The notes beneath the pieces were generated by a model. That model was not told the DNA's origin and made no database searches. It saw only the letters and a list, made by a program, of their open reading frames with translations. Positions 6,743-15,461 of a stretch of DNA of 64,000 bases are shown here, in pieces (the stretch's first letter is position 1; every line of letters begins with the position of its first letter). The translations under genes were made by a program, and so were the position numbers. This DNA comes from Burkholderiaceae bacterium (lineage in GTDB: Bacteria > Pseudomonadota > Gammaproteobacteria > Burkholderiales > Burkholderiaceae_C). The stretch spans positions 3,286,001 through 3,350,000 of the forward strand of contig JACKLI010000001.1 of the NCBI GenBank assembly GCA_024235995.1, read 5' to 3'.

Positions 6743-8008
6743 ATGAAACACCCGTCCTTGAAACTGGCCGCCATCGGCCTTGCGATGGCCACGCTGGGCG
6801 CGGCGCCCGCCCATGCCGCCTGCAGCACCACGGTGGGCGCCGTGATGTCGCTCACCGGCTCGCTGGGCGTGCTGGGCCAGCAGATCGCCAAGGGCAGCGA
6901 GCTGGCCATCAACGACCTGAACGCCGCGCGCGGCGGCAACACCTGCGAGCTGAAGCTGTCGCTGCTGGACGACCAGACCAGCCCCTCGGTGGGCGTGGAC
7001 GCGGCCAAGAAGCTGGTCGACGTGCAGCAGGTGCCGGCCCTCATCGGCGCGCTGTCCAGCGGCGTGAGCGCGGCCATCCTGACCTCGGTGACGGCGCCCA
7101 GCCAGGTGGTGCAGATCTCGCCGGCGTCGACCTCGCCGACCTTCAGCGACCTGGCCAGGCAGGGCAAGACCGGCGGCTTCTGGTTCCGCACCTGCCCGTC
7201 GGACGCGCTGCAGGGCCTGGCCATGGCCAAGGTGGCGCATGACGCGGGCCTGCAGAAGGTGGCCGTGATGTACCTGAACAACCCGTACGGCCAGGGCCTG
7301 AGCCAGGAGTTCACGGCCGGCTTCAGGCAACTGGGCGGCACGGTGACCGAGAACGTGGTCTACAACCCCAGCCAGCCCTCGTACCGCGCCGAGGTCGGCA
7401 AGGCGCTCAGCCCCGCGCCGGACGCGCTGTTTCTGATCGGCTACCCGGGCGACGGCACCACCATCACGCGCGAATGGATCGCCGCCGGCGGGCCGCAGAA
7501 GTTCCTGTTCCCGGACGGGCTGGAGTCGCAGGACTTCGTCAACGACGTCGGCGCGCAGTACATGAAGGACGTGCACGGCACGGCGCCGGGCACCGACAAG
7601 ACGCCCTCGCTGGCCACCTTCCAGGGCGAGTTCCAGGCCAAGTTCGGCACCCTGCCGACGCAGGCCTACATCCCCAACGCGTACGACGCCACGGTGCTGG
7701 TGGGGCTGGCCATGGAGCAGGCCAGGAGCAGCAAGGGCCCGGCCATTCGCGACGCGATCCGCAAGGTGACCGACCCGAAGGGCCAGAAGGTGTACGCCGG
7801 CGTGGCCGAGCTGAAGAAGGCCGCGGCGCTGCTGGCCGAGGGCAAGAGCATCCAGTACGTGGGCGCCACCGGGCCGCTGCAGTTCGACGCCAACGGCGAC
7901 ATCGCCGCGCCCATGCAGGTGTGGAACGTTTCGGCCCAGGGCAAGGTCGAACCCACGGGCATGGTGACCGTGGCCCAGATCGACGCGATGCGCGTGGCCA
8001 AAAAGTAG
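6743..8008 (+). CDS. Branched-chain amino acid-type ABC transporter binding protein (LivK-like)
   Basis: This 421-residue periplasmic binding protein starts with a signal peptide (MKHPSLKLAAIGLAMATLGA, then AHAAC). It shows the HAAT-family type I fold: GAVMSLTGSLGVLGQQIAKG near residues 34-53, then a Ser-rich ligand region (ALSSGVSAAILTSVT), YLNNPYGQGL and AYDATVLVGLA. A GGAGG Shine-Dalgarno lies 8 bp before the ATG at 6743, which is why the longer open frame was rejected. It heads a tight K-G-F-H-M operon. The 230-bp divergent region upstream should carry the promoter, but I see no clear boxes. The ligand (amino acid, amide or small aromatic acid) is unknown. Confidence 0.92.
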   Translation: MKHPSLKLAAIGLAMATLGAAPAHAACSTTVGAVMSLTGSLGVLGQQIAKGSELAINDLNAARGGNTCELKLSLLDDQTSPSVGVDAAKKLVDVQQVPALIGALSSGVSAAILTSVTAPSQVVQISPASTSPTFSDLARQGKTGGFWFRTCPSDALQGLAMAKVAHDAGLQKVAVMYLNNPYGQGLSQEFTAGFRQLGGTVTENVVYNPSQPSYRAEVGKALSPAPDALFLIGYPGDGTTITREWIAAGGPQKFLFPDGLESQDFVNDVGAQYMKDVHGTAPGTDKTPSLATFQGEFQAKFGTLPTQAYIPNAYDATVLVGLAMEQARSSKGPAIRDAIRKVTDPKGQKVYAGVAELKKAAALLAEGKSIQYVGATGPLQFDANGDIAAPMQVWNVSAQGKVEPTGMVTVAQIDAMRVAKK

Positions 8009-8078
8009 CCGCATGCAGGCCCCGCGTGGGCGGCGCCGAATCGGCCGCCGCCCACGTGAACAACAACCGGGGACAGCG

Positions 8079-8837
8079 ATGCTCGAGGTCCGTGACCTGG
8101 TCAAGGAGTTCGGCGGTCTGCGCGCGGTGGACGGCGTGTCCTTCACGCTGGCCGCGCGCACCATCACCGGGCTGATCGGCCCCAACGGCGCGGGCAAGAC
8201 CACGCTGTTCAACACCATTGCCGGCGCGCACCGGCCCAGCTCCGGCTCCATCTCGTTCCTGGGCCAGCCCATCGGCGGCCTGCCGCCGCACCGCATCTTT
8301 GCGGCGGGGCTGGTGCGCACCTTCCAGATCCCGCGCCCGTTCGCCGGCATGACCGTGCTGGAGAACGCCATGCTGGCGCCCGCGGGCCAGGCCGGCGAGC
8401 GGTTCTGGAACAACTGGCTGGCGCGCCCCGCCGTGCGCGCGCAGGAGCGGCGCGTGCGCGAGCACGCCCGCCAGGTGCTGGACTTCGTCGGCCTGGAGCG
8501 GCTGTCGGGCGAGTTCGCCCGCAACCTGTCGGGCGGCCAGCAAAAGCTGCTGGAGCTGGCCCGCGTGCTGATGGCCGAGCCCAGGCTGATCCTGCTGGAC
8601 GAGCCCGGCGCCGGCGTCAACCCCACCCTGCTGGCCACCATCATGGACAAGCTGCAGGAGCTGCACGCGCGCGGCATCACCTTTCTCATCATCGAGCACA
8701 ACATGGACCTGATCACGCAGCTGTGCGACCCGGTGCTGGTGCTGGCCCAGGGACGGCTGCTGATGCAGGGCACGCCGCAGGCGGTGCGCAGCGACCCGCG
8801 CGTGCTCGAGGCCTACCTGGGAGGAGAAGCAGCATGA
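8079..8837 (+). CDS. livG: ABC transporter ATPase, LivG type
   Basis: This 252-residue cytoplasmic ATPase has Walker A GPNGAGKTT (residues ~34-42), signature LSGGQQKLLELARVLM, Walker B LILLDEPGAGV and the switch His in IIEHNMD. The segment RTFQIPRPFAGMTVLENAM is typical of LivG rather than LivF. The ATG at 8079 was chosen because the family starts with a short MLEVRDLVKEFGG strand; the upstream open frame is non-coding spacer. It couples to the next gene by an ATGA overlap, and it drives the permeases encoded by the following two membrane genes. Confidence 0.93.
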   Translation: MLEVRDLVKEFGGLRAVDGVSFTLAARTITGLIGPNGAGKTTLFNTIAGAHRPSSGSISFLGQPIGGLPPHRIFAAGLVRTFQIPRPFAGMTVLENAMLAPAGQAGERFWNNWLARPAVRAQERRVREHARQVLDFVGLERLSGEFARNLSGGQQKLLELARVLMAEPRLILLDEPGAGVNPTLLATIMDKLQELHARGITFLIIEHNMDLITQLCDPVLVLAQGRLLMQGTPQAVRSDPRVLEAYLGGEAA

Positions 8838-9574
8838 ACCGGGCTGAACTCGCGCTGTCGGTGCGCGACCTGGTGGCCGGCTACACGCCCGAGGTGGACA
8901 TCCTGCGCGGCGCCAGCCTGCAGGTGGCGCGCGGCGAGATCGTCACCGTGCTGGGCCCCAACGGCGCCGGCAAGTCCACGCTGATCAAGGCCATCGCCGG
9001 CCTGGTGCCGGTGCGCCACGGCCAGGTGCTGCTGTTTGGCCAGTCCCTGGTGGGCGAGGCCGCGCACCGCATGGTCGGGCGCGGGCTGGCCTACGTGCCG
9101 CAGATCGCCAACGTGTTCGAGCGCCTGACGATCCAGGACAACCTGGAGCTGGGCGCCTGCGCACGCCGCGACCGCGCCGGCATCGCCGAGGACCTGGCGC
9201 GCATGTACACGCTGTTTCCGCGCCTGCACGAGCGGCGCCGGCAGGCGGCGGGCACCCTGTCGGGCGGCGAGCGGCAGATGGTGGCGCTGGCGCGCGCGCT
9301 GATGGCGCGCCCCAGCATGCTGATGCTGGACGAACCCTCGGCCGGCCTGTCGCCCAAGCTGGTGGGCGTGGTGTTCGCCAAGGTGCGCGAGGTGCGCGAG
9401 CTGGGCGTGACGCTGCTGATCGTGGAGCAGAACGCGCGCGCCGCGCTGGCCATCTCCGACCGCGGCTACGTGCTGGCGCAGGGGCGCGAGCAGGTCAGCG
9501 GCGCGGCGGCCGAGCTGCTGGCCAACCCGGAGGTGGGCGCGCTGTACCTGGGCGCCCGAAGGGGGCTGACATGA
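8834..9574 (+). CDS. livF: ABC transporter ATPase, LivF type
   Basis: This 246-residue ATPase has Walker A GPNGAGKST, signature LSGGERQMVALARALM, Walker B LMLDEPSAGL and switch His replaced by Gln in IVEQNAR, as is usual in LivF proteins. It overlaps livG by ATGA at its start and livH by ATGA at its end, so the four genes are translationally coupled. It pairs with LivG as a heterodimeric motor. Confidence 0.93.
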   Translation: MNRAELALSVRDLVAGYTPEVDILRGASLQVARGEIVTVLGPNGAGKSTLIKAIAGLVPVRHGQVLLFGQSLVGEAAHRMVGRGLAYVPQIANVFERLTIQDNLELGACARRDRAGIAEDLARMYTLFPRLHERRRQAAGTLSGGERQMVALARALMARPSMLMLDEPSAGLSPKLVGVVFAKVREVRELGVTLLIVEQNARAALAISDRGYVLAQGREQVSGAAAELLANPEVGALYLGARRGLT

Positions 9575-10464
9575 TCCTTCAGTACCTGGCCGACGGCATC
9601 GTGCTGGGCGCCACGCTGGCGCTGGGCGCGATCGGGCTGACGCTGACCTACAACATCCTGCGCTTCGCCAACTTCGCGCACGGCGAGTTCCTGACCTTCG
9701 GCGCCTACTTCGCGCTGCTGTTCGTCGGCGCCTTCGGCGGCGGCGCCGCACTGGGGCCCTTCACCTTCGGCTGGAGCTTTGTCGGCGGCCTGGTGCTGGC
9801 GCTGGTGCTGACGGCCGCGCTGGCGCTGGTGCTGGACGCGGTGCTGTTCCGCCCGCTGCGCAAGAGCGACGTGGCGGTGGCGCTGGTGATCGCCTCGTTC
9901 GGCGCCTCGCTGATGCTGCGCAACCTGGTCGTCTTCGCGTGGGGCTCGCAGCCCGAGTACTACACGCGCAGCATCGCCATCGCGCAGGAGGTGCTGCCGG
10001 GCGTGCGCCTGTCGGCCAACGAGGTGTTCGTGGTGGTCCTCACCGCCGTGCTGATGGTGGCGCTGCACCTGTTCCTCACGCGCACGCGCCTGGGCCAGCA
10101 GATGCGCGCGGTGTCCGACAACCCGGCGCTGGCGCAGGTCACCGGCATCGACGTGCGGCGCATCGTCCGCTGGGTGTGGATCATCGGCGGCGGGCTGGCG
10201 GCCGTCGGCGGCGCCATGTTCGGCCTGACGGTGCAGGTCTCGCCCGAGATGGGCTTCACCCTGATCCTGCCGATGTTCGCCGCCGCCATCCTGGGCGGCA
10301 TCGGCAGCATCTACGGCGCGGTGCTGGGCGGGCTGGTCATCGGCGTGGCGCAGTCGCTGTCGGTGGCCTTCATCGACCCGGCCTACAAGCCGGCGGTGGC
10401 CTTTGCGCTGATGTTCCTGATCCTGCTGGTTCACCCCACCGGCATCCTGGGAGAGAAAGCATGA
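9571..10464 (+). CDS. livH: ABC transporter permease, LivH type
   Basis: This 297-residue inner-membrane permease has about eight hydrophobic helices. The N-terminal LTYNILRFANFAHGEFLTFGAY segment is the family's signature for LivH, and RAVSDNPALAQVTGID is the cytoplasmic coupling loop contacting the ATPases. It forms the membrane pore with the LivM-type protein. Start and stop both overlap neighbours by ATGA. Confidence 0.92.
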   Translation: MILQYLADGIVLGATLALGAIGLTLTYNILRFANFAHGEFLTFGAYFALLFVGAFGGGAALGPFTFGWSFVGGLVLALVLTAALALVLDAVLFRPLRKSDVAVALVIASFGASLMLRNLVVFAWGSQPEYYTRSIAIAQEVLPGVRLSANEVFVVVLTAVLMVALHLFLTRTRLGQQMRAVSDNPALAQVTGIDVRRIVRWVWIIGGGLAAVGGAMFGLTVQVSPEMGFTLILPMFAAAILGGIGSIYGAVLGGLVIGVAQSLSVAFIDPAYKPAVAFALMFLILLVHPTGILGEKA

Positions 10465-11429
10465 GCGGCATCGTCTCCTACCTCGTGTTCTTCCTGATCC
10501 AGGCGCTGGTGTTTGCCGTGGTATGCCTGGGGCTGAACCTGCAGTGGGGCTACACGGGCCTGTTCAACATCGGCGTGGCGGGCTTCTACCTGGTGGGCGC
10601 CTATGCGTTCGCGCTGCTGTGCGGGCCGGCCCATGCGGGCATCGTGGCGGGCTGGGGCCTGCCCTTCGCCGTCGGCCTGCTGGGCGCCATGCTGGCCGCG
10701 GGCGTGGTGGCCTTCGTCGTCGGCATTCCCACGCTGCGGCTGCGCGAGGACTACCTGGCCATCGTCACCATCGGCATCGGCATCACGCTGCAGCTGATCG
10801 CGCTGAACACCGCCTGGCTGACCGGCGGCAGCCGCGGCATCACCGACATTCCGCGCCCACTGCCCGGCCTGATCGACAGCGTGGCGGGCCGCAACCTGCT
10901 GCTGCTGGGGCTGCTGCTCGTCATCGTGATCGTGCTGTACGCGGCGCTGCAGGCCCTGGTGCGCTCGCCCTGGGGCCGCGTGCTGAAAGCCATCCGCGAG
11001 GACGAGACGGCGGCCGAGTCGCTGGGCAAGAACGCCTTCGCCTTGCGCCTGCAGTCCTTCGTCATCGGCTCGGCGGTGATGGGCCTGGGCGGCGCGCTGG
11101 GCGCCAGCTTCATCGGCTACATCAGCCCGGAGGACTTCATGCCCATCCTCACCTTCCAGATCTGGAGCATGCTGATCGTCGGCGGCAGCGGCAACAACAA
11201 GGGCGCCGTGCTGGGAGCGGTGCTGATGTGGGCCGTGTGGACGCTCAGCGGCAGCGCCGCCCAGGCCCTGCTGCCGGCAACCATGCAGGTCAAGGGCGGC
11301 GCGGCGCAGATCATCCTGATCGGCCTGGTGCTGATGGGGGTGCTGGTGCTGCGCCCGCGCGGGCTGATCGGCGAGGAGGCCACGGTGTCGGCCGAGGCGC
11401 GGGTCGAGGCTGGGAACAGCAAGCCCTAG
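10461..11429 (+). CDS. livM: ABC transporter permease, LivM type
   Basis: This 322-residue permease has the LivM hallmarks: LNLQWGYTGLFNIGVAGFYL near the N terminus, RLREDYLAIVTIGI in the middle and the coupling loop KAIREDETAAESLGKNAF. Its ATG lies in an ATGA overlap with livH. It ends the operon and is convergent with the RsmB-like gene, 7 bp away. An AGCGCAGG/CCTTGCGCT hairpin (11428-11450) spans both stop codons but lacks a T-run, so it is at best a weak stop. Confidence 0.92.
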   Translation: MSGIVSYLVFFLIQALVFAVVCLGLNLQWGYTGLFNIGVAGFYLVGAYAFALLCGPAHAGIVAGWGLPFAVGLLGAMLAAGVVAFVVGIPTLRLREDYLAIVTIGIGITLQLIALNTAWLTGGSRGITDIPRPLPGLIDSVAGRNLLLLGLLLVIVIVLYAALQALVRSPWGRVLKAIREDETAAESLGKNAFALRLQSFVIGSAVMGLGGALGASFIGYISPEDFMPILTFQIWSMLIVGGSGNNKGAVLGAVLMWAVWTLSGSAAQALLPATMQVKGGAAQIILIGLVLMGVLVLRPRGLIGEEATVSAEARVEAGNSKP

Positions 11430-11436
11430 CGCAGGA

Positions 11437-12702
11437 TCAGACCTTGCGCTGCCACACGGCGGCAAAAAACCCATCGGTGCCATGCCGGTGCGGCCACAGG
11501 CGCAGGAAGCGCCCATCGGCACTGCACAAGTCAGGCGCCTGCGGCACCTTCAGACCGGTCAGCAGATCGGCCACGGCGCGCGGCTCGAAGTCGGGGTGCG
11601 CGGCGCCGAAGGCCTCGGCCACCTGCTCGTTCTCGTCCTGCAGCACGCTGCAGGTGGCGTACACCAGCCGCCCGCCGGGCTTGAGCAGGCGCGCCGCGCT
11701 GGCCAGGATGGCCTGCTGCTTGGCCACCAGCTCCTGCACGCCGGCGGGCGACTGGCGCCACTTCAGGTCGGGGTTGCGCCGCAGCGTGCCCAGGCCCGAG
11801 CACGGCGCGTCGACCAGCACGCGGTCCAGCTTGCCGGCCAGGCGCTTGACGCGTTCGTCGCGCTCGTGCGCGATGGCCACCGGGTGCACGTTGGACAGGC
11901 CGCTGCGCGCCAGGCGCGGCTTGAGCGCCTCCAGCCGGTGCGCCGAGACGTCGAAGGCGTACAGCCGGCCGGTGTTGCGCATGGTGGCGCCGATGGCCAG
12001 GGTCTTGCCGCCGGCGCCGGCGCAGAAGTCGGCCACCATCTCGCCGCGGTGCGCGTCCAGCAGCAGGGCCAGCAGCTGCGAGCCCTCGTCCTGCACCTCC
12101 ACCGCGCCGCGCGTGAACAGGTCCAGCCTCGTGAGCGCCGGCTTGCCGTCGATGCGCAGGCCCCAGGGCGAGTACGGGGTTTCTACCGATTTGATAGCTG
12201 CCTTGGCAAGTTCCGCCTGGGCTGAAGGCCGTTTTTCCTTCAAGGTGTTGACGCGCAGGTCGAGCGGCGCCGGCACCAGCAGCGCGGCGGCCAGGGCATC
12301 GAAGCCATCGCCCAGCTGCGCGCGCAGCGGCGCCACCAGCCAGGCCGGCAGGTTGTGGCGGTATTCGGGCGCCAGCTCGGCCGGCGGCACGGCGTCGCAG
12401 GCGTCGAGCCAGGCTTTCTCGGGCTCGCTCAGCGCCTGCTTGAGGAAGTCGCGCGGGGCGTGAAAGCCCAGGATCGCCAGCCGCCGCTCGCGCCCGCCCG
12501 TGCCCGAGCGCGCCAGGTGCTCGAACAGCGGCTTGTGGCGCAGCACGGCGTAGGCGGTTTCGGCCAGCGTGGCGCGCTCACGCGGGCCCAGCGCGCGCTG
12601 CTCGCGGAAAAAGCGCGACACCACGGCGTCGGCCGGGTGCTCGAGTTGAAGAACGCGCCGCACCAATTCGGTGGCGGCGTCGAGCAGGGCTTTGGGATGC
12701 AT
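11437..12702 (-). CDS. RsmB/NOP-family RNA cytosine-C5 methyltransferase
   Basis: This 421-residue SAM-dependent methyltransferase has an N-terminal NusB-like helical domain (1-~130), then the Rossmann core with FCAGAGGKTLAIG (SAM motif I), VLVDAPCSGLGTLRRNPDLKW (catalytic DAPCSG) and YATCSVLQDENEQV (second Cys of the RsmB mechanism). These enzymes make m5C in 16S rRNA (C967 in E. coli RsmB) or tRNA. It resembles RsmB, but Burkholderiales usually carry a second rsmB-like gene near the fmt/def region, so I leave the symbol blank. A dispersed repeat (12186-12238) is read in frame, contributing about 18 residues (EKRPSAQAELAKAAIKSVE) in the linker before the catalytic core. Confidence 0.88.
   Translation of the reverse strand: MHPKALLDAATELVRRVLQLEHPADAVVSRFFREQRALGPRERATLAETAYAVLRHKPLFEHLARSGTGGRERRLAILGFHAPRDFLKQALSEPEKAWLDACDAVPPAELAPEYRHNLPAWLVAPLRAQLGDGFDALAAALLVPAPLDLRVNTLKEKRPSAQAELAKAAIKSVETPYSPWGLRIDGKPALTRLDLFTRGAVEVQDEGSQLLALLLDAHRGEMVADFCAGAGGKTLAIGATMRNTGRLYAFDVSAHRLEALKPRLARSGLSNVHPVAIAHERDERVKRLAGKLDRVLVDAPCSGLGTLRRNPDLKWRQSPAGVQELVAKQQAILASAARLLKPGGRLVYATCSVLQDENEQVAEAFGAAHPDFEPRAVADLLTGLKVPQAPDLCSADGRFLRLWPHRHGTDGFFAAVWQRKV
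12186..12238 (+). repeat. Dispersed repeat copy, in frame inside the RsmB-like gene
   Basis: The plus strand carries TTGATAGCTGCCTTGGCAAG followed by GGGCTGAAGGCCGTTTTT, the same order of blocks as the other copies. The host gene reads through it on the opposite strand without a stop. Confidence 0.75.
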
Positions 12703-12735
12703 GGCGGCGATTGTCGCACCGCAGCGGTGCTTGAT

Positions 12736-12785
12736 GAATCAGAAATGGCTCCAGCGCCTATGAAACAAGCGTTGTAAGCTATGTT
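12736..12785 (-). repeat. Dispersed repeat copy containing the purN stop codon
   Basis: On the minus strand it reads AAACATAGCTTACAACGCTTG, then AGGCGCTGGAGCCATTTCTG: a TAGCT core, GCGCT and GGAGCC blocks in the shared order. The last codon and stop of purN fall inside its left end. It fills the space between purN and the RsmB-like gene. Confidence 0.7.
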
Positions 12786-13360
12786 TTTTGCAGCAACTCG
12801 GCCACCGCGCGCGGATAGATCAGGTGCTCCTGCGTCAGCACGCGCGCGGCCAGCGTGTCGGCCGTGTCGCCCGGCAGCACGGGCACCACGGCCTGCGCCA
12901 GGATCTGGCCGTGGTCCAGTTCGGCCGTCACCTGGTGCACGGTGGCCCCCGCCACGCGGCAGCCCATGTCGATGGCGCGCTGGTGCGTGTGCAGGCCCGG
13001 AAAGGCCGGCAGCAGGCTGGGGTGGATGTTGAGCAGGCGCCCGGTGTAATGCGCCACGAAGGCGGGCGTGAGGATGCGCATGAAGCCGGCCAGCACCACC
13101 AGCGTGGGATCGTGACGGTCGACTTCGGCCATCAGCGCGGCATCGAAGGCCTCGCGGTCGGCAAAGGCCTTGTGGTCGACCGCGGCGGCGGCGATGCCCG
13201 CCTCGCGCGCCGTCTGCAGGCCCTTGGCGTCCGGCCGGTTGCTGACGACGGCGGCCACCCGCGCGTCGAGCCGCCGCGCCCAGTCCTGCTGCTGCGCCGC
13301 GCGCACGATGGCGGCCATGTTGCTGCCGGTGCCGGAGATCAGGATGACGATGTTTTTCAT
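12779..13360 (-). CDS. purN: Phosphoribosylglycinamide formyltransferase
   Basis: This 193-residue enzyme transfers a formyl group from 10-formyltetrahydrofolate to GAR in de novo purine synthesis. Full-length family features are ISGTGSN at residues 9-14 (phosphate loop), the catalytic trio Asn111, His113 (NIHPSLLPAFPG) and Asp149 (ELDHGQI). Length and motif spacing match E. coli PurN closely. It is divergent from yceH with only 23 bp between start codons, so the promoters must overlap. Its stop codon lies in a dispersed repeat. Confidence 0.96.
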   Translation of the reverse strand: MKNIVILISGTGSNMAAIVRAAQQQDWARRLDARVAAVVSNRPDAKGLQTAREAGIAAAAVDHKAFADREAFDAALMAEVDRHDPTLVVLAGFMRILTPAFVAHYTGRLLNIHPSLLPAFPGLHTHQRAIDMGCRVAGATVHQVTAELDHGQILAQAVVPVLPGDTADTLAARVLTQEHLIYPRAVAELLQKT

Positions 13361-13383
13361 TCCGGGGCGATTATCCTTGCGCC

Positions 13384-14085
13384 ATGACTTTGCGCCCCCT
13401 CACCCCGATCGAAGCGCGCGTGCTGGGCACGCTGATGGAGAAGGCCCGCACGGTGCCCGACACCTATCCGCTGTCGCTCAACCTGGTCGTCACCGGCTGC
13501 AACCAGAAGACCAGCCGCGACCCGGTGATGAGCCTGGACGAGGCCCAGGTGCTGGAGGCGCTCGACGATCTCAGGCGCCTGTCGCTCGTCATCGAGTCGC
13601 AGGGCGGGCGGGTGGCCAAGTACGAACACAACCTGCAGCGCTGCCTGGGCGTGCCCGAGCAGTCGGCCGTGCTGCTGGGCCTGCTGATGCTGCGCGGGCC
13701 GCAGACCGCCGCCGAGCTGCGCCTGAACGCCGAGCGCTGGTACCGCTTTGCCGACATCTCCTCGGTCGAGGGCTTCCTGAACGAGCTGGCCGAACGCACC
13801 GAGGACAAGGGCGGGCCCCTGGCCGTGCTGCTGCCGCGCGCGCCGGGTGAGCGCGAAGCGCGCTGGGCGCAGCTGCTGTGCGGGCCCGTCACTACCGAAT
13901 CGATAGCTGCCGGCGCGCATCCATCAAGCGCTTCAGGCACATTCGACGCTCAATCCGAGCGCATCGCCCGGCTCGAGTCGGAACTGGCGGCCCTGAGCGT
14001 CACAGTGGCCCGCCTGTGCGCCGAGCTGGGCGTGTCGCCTGACGGACCGACAAACCCGCCGGCGCATGCTACAACCGCGGGCTGA
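13384..14085 (+). CDS. yceH: YceH family protein (DUF480)
   Basis: This 233-residue protein contains two winged-helix-like domains (residues ~5-85 and ~90-165) and a C-terminal coiled coil (SERIARLESELAALSVTVARL) typical of YceH. The start LTPIEARVLGTLMEKARTVPDTYPLSLN and NQKTSRDPVM are signature segments. The molecular function is not established. The linker between the domains and the coiled coil (residues ~172-187) is encoded by a dispersed repeat. It is divergent from purN, and its stop is 15 bp before the acyl-CoA dehydrogenase gene. Confidence 0.93.
   Translation: MTLRPLTPIEARVLGTLMEKARTVPDTYPLSLNLVVTGCNQKTSRDPVMSLDEAQVLEALDDLRRLSLVIESQGGRVAKYEHNLQRCLGVPEQSAVLLGLLMLRGPQTAAELRLNAERWYRFADISSVEGFLNELAERTEDKGGPLAVLLPRAPGEREARWAQLLCGPVTTESIAAGAHPSSASGTFDAQSERIARLESELAALSVTVARLCAELGVSPDGPTNPPAHATTAG
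13899..13945 (+). repeat. Dispersed repeat copy, in frame inside yceH
   Basis: TCGATAGCTGCCGGCGCGC then AAGCGCTTCAGGCACATTCGA shows the shared block order. It encodes the linker TESIAAGAHPSSASGTF without breaking the frame. Confidence 0.72.
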
Positions 14086-14100
14086 CAAGGAGATCCCCCC

Positions 14101-15309
14101 ATGGATTTGGCATTCACCCCCGACGAGCTGACATTTCGCGACGAGATCCGCGCCTGGGTCAAGGCAAACCTGCCACCGGCGATCGCCGCCAAGGTGCACA
14201 AGGCGCAAACGCTGACGCGCGACGACCAGCAGACCTGGGCCAAGATCCTGGGCAAGCAGGGCTGGCTGGGCTACGGCTGGCCCAAGCAGTTCGGCGGCCC
14301 GGGCTGGAGCGCGGTGCAAAAGCATTTGTTCGAAGAGGAATGCGCCATGGCCGGCGCGCCGCGCATCGTGCCCTTCGGCCCGGTGATGGTGGCGCCCGTC
14401 ATCATGGCCTACGGCTCGCCCGAGCAGCAAAAGCGCTTTCTGCCCGGCATCGCTGACGGCTCCGTGTGGTGGAGCCAGGGCTACAGCGAGCCGGGTTCGG
14501 GGTCCGATCTGGCCTCGGTGCGCACCAAGGCCGAGCGCAAGGGCGACAAGTACATCGTCAACGGCCAGAAGACCTGGACCACGCTGGGCCAGTACGGCGA
14601 GTGGATGTTCAACCTGGTGCGCACCAGCAACGAGGGCAAGCCGCAGACCGGCATCAGCTTCCTGCTGATCGACATGAAGTCGCCCGGCGTCAGCGTGCGC
14701 CCGATCAAGCTGCTGGAGGGCGGCTGCGAGGTCAACGACGTGTTCTTCGACAACGTCGAGGTGCCGGTCGAGAACCTGATCGGCGAGGAAAACAAGGGCT
14801 GGACCTACGCCAAGCACCTGCTGAGCCACGAGCGCACCAACATCGCCGACGTCAACCGCGCCAAGCGCGAGCTGGAGCGCCTCAAGCGCATCGCCAAGGC
14901 CGAGGGCGTGTGGGACGAGCAGCGCTTTCGCGATCAGATCGCCCTGCTGGAGGTGGACGTGGTGGCGCTGGAGATGCTGGTGCTGCGCGTGCTGTCGGCC
15001 GAAAAGTCGGGCCGCAACGCGCTGGACATCGCCGGCCTGCTCAAGATCAAGGGCAGCGAGATCCAGCAGCGCTACTCCGAGCTGATGATGCTGGCCGCCG
15101 GGCCGTATGCCCTGCCCTTCATCGAGGAGGCCATGGAAGCCGGCTGGCAGGGCGACCAGGCCGCCGCCGCCGGGCTGCAGGGCTTTCCGGGCGGCAACGT
15201 GGACAACGCGCCGCTGGCGCCCACCTACTTCAACATGCGCAAGACCACCATCTACGGCGGCAGCAACGAGGTGCAGCGCAACATCGTGGCCCAGACGGTG
15301 CTGGGCTGA
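14101..15309 (+). CDS. Acyl-CoA dehydrogenase, pimeloyl-CoA dehydrogenase large-subunit type
   Basis: This 402-residue flavoenzyme catalyses alpha-beta dehydrogenation of an acyl-CoA, passing electrons to ETF. Visible family features are the N-terminal helical domain (MDLAFTPDELTFRDEIRAWV), the FAD/substrate region WWSQGYSEPGSGSDLAS near residues 122-138, GQKTWTTLGQYGEWMF, and the C-terminal YGGSNEVQRNIVA flavin-contact segment. It pairs with a shorter second dehydrogenase gene, an arrangement like PimC/PimD for dicarboxyl-CoA breakdown. A GGAG-like site lies just before the ATG. The natural substrate is unproven. Confidence 0.9.
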   Translation: MDLAFTPDELTFRDEIRAWVKANLPPAIAAKVHKAQTLTRDDQQTWAKILGKQGWLGYGWPKQFGGPGWSAVQKHLFEEECAMAGAPRIVPFGPVMVAPVIMAYGSPEQQKRFLPGIADGSVWWSQGYSEPGSGSDLASVRTKAERKGDKYIVNGQKTWTTLGQYGEWMFNLVRTSNEGKPQTGISFLLIDMKSPGVSVRPIKLLEGGCEVNDVFFDNVEVPVENLIGEENKGWTYAKHLLSHERTNIADVNRAKRELERLKRIAKAEGVWDEQRFRDQIALLEVDVVALEMLVLRVLSAEKSGRNALDIAGLLKIKGSEIQQRYSELMMLAAGPYALPFIEEAMEAGWQGDQAAAAGLQGFPGGNVDNAPLAPTYFNMRKTTIYGGSNEVQRNIVAQTVLG

Positions 15310-15324
15310 GCGAAAACCTGAATA

Positions 15325-15426
15325 CCGGACGCAGAGGGCGCAAAGGATTCGCAGAGAACGCAAAGAATTCAATTTCAATGGTTTCTTTTGCGTCTTCTGC
15401 GTCATCTTTGCGTTTTCTGCGTCCGG
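15325..15426. repeat. 102-bp palindromic repeat between paired dehydrogenase genes
   Basis: CCGGACGCAGAGGGCGCAAAG at the left and its near-complement ending GTCCGG at 15426 form arms of about 45 bp, built from iterations of GCAGA and CGCAAAG. The centre is an AT-rich GAATTCAATTTC segment. It would form a long hairpin between the two co-directional dehydrogenase genes. It contains no gene. Confidence 0.75.
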
Positions 15427-15461
15427 CTGCCCTGCATTGACAGATTCCAAGGACAAGCATC

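Noticed and set aside
11428..11450. Bidirectional terminator between livM and the RsmB-like gene
   Set aside because: An 8-bp hairpin spans both stop codons but has no T-run on either side, so it was not listed as a terminator.
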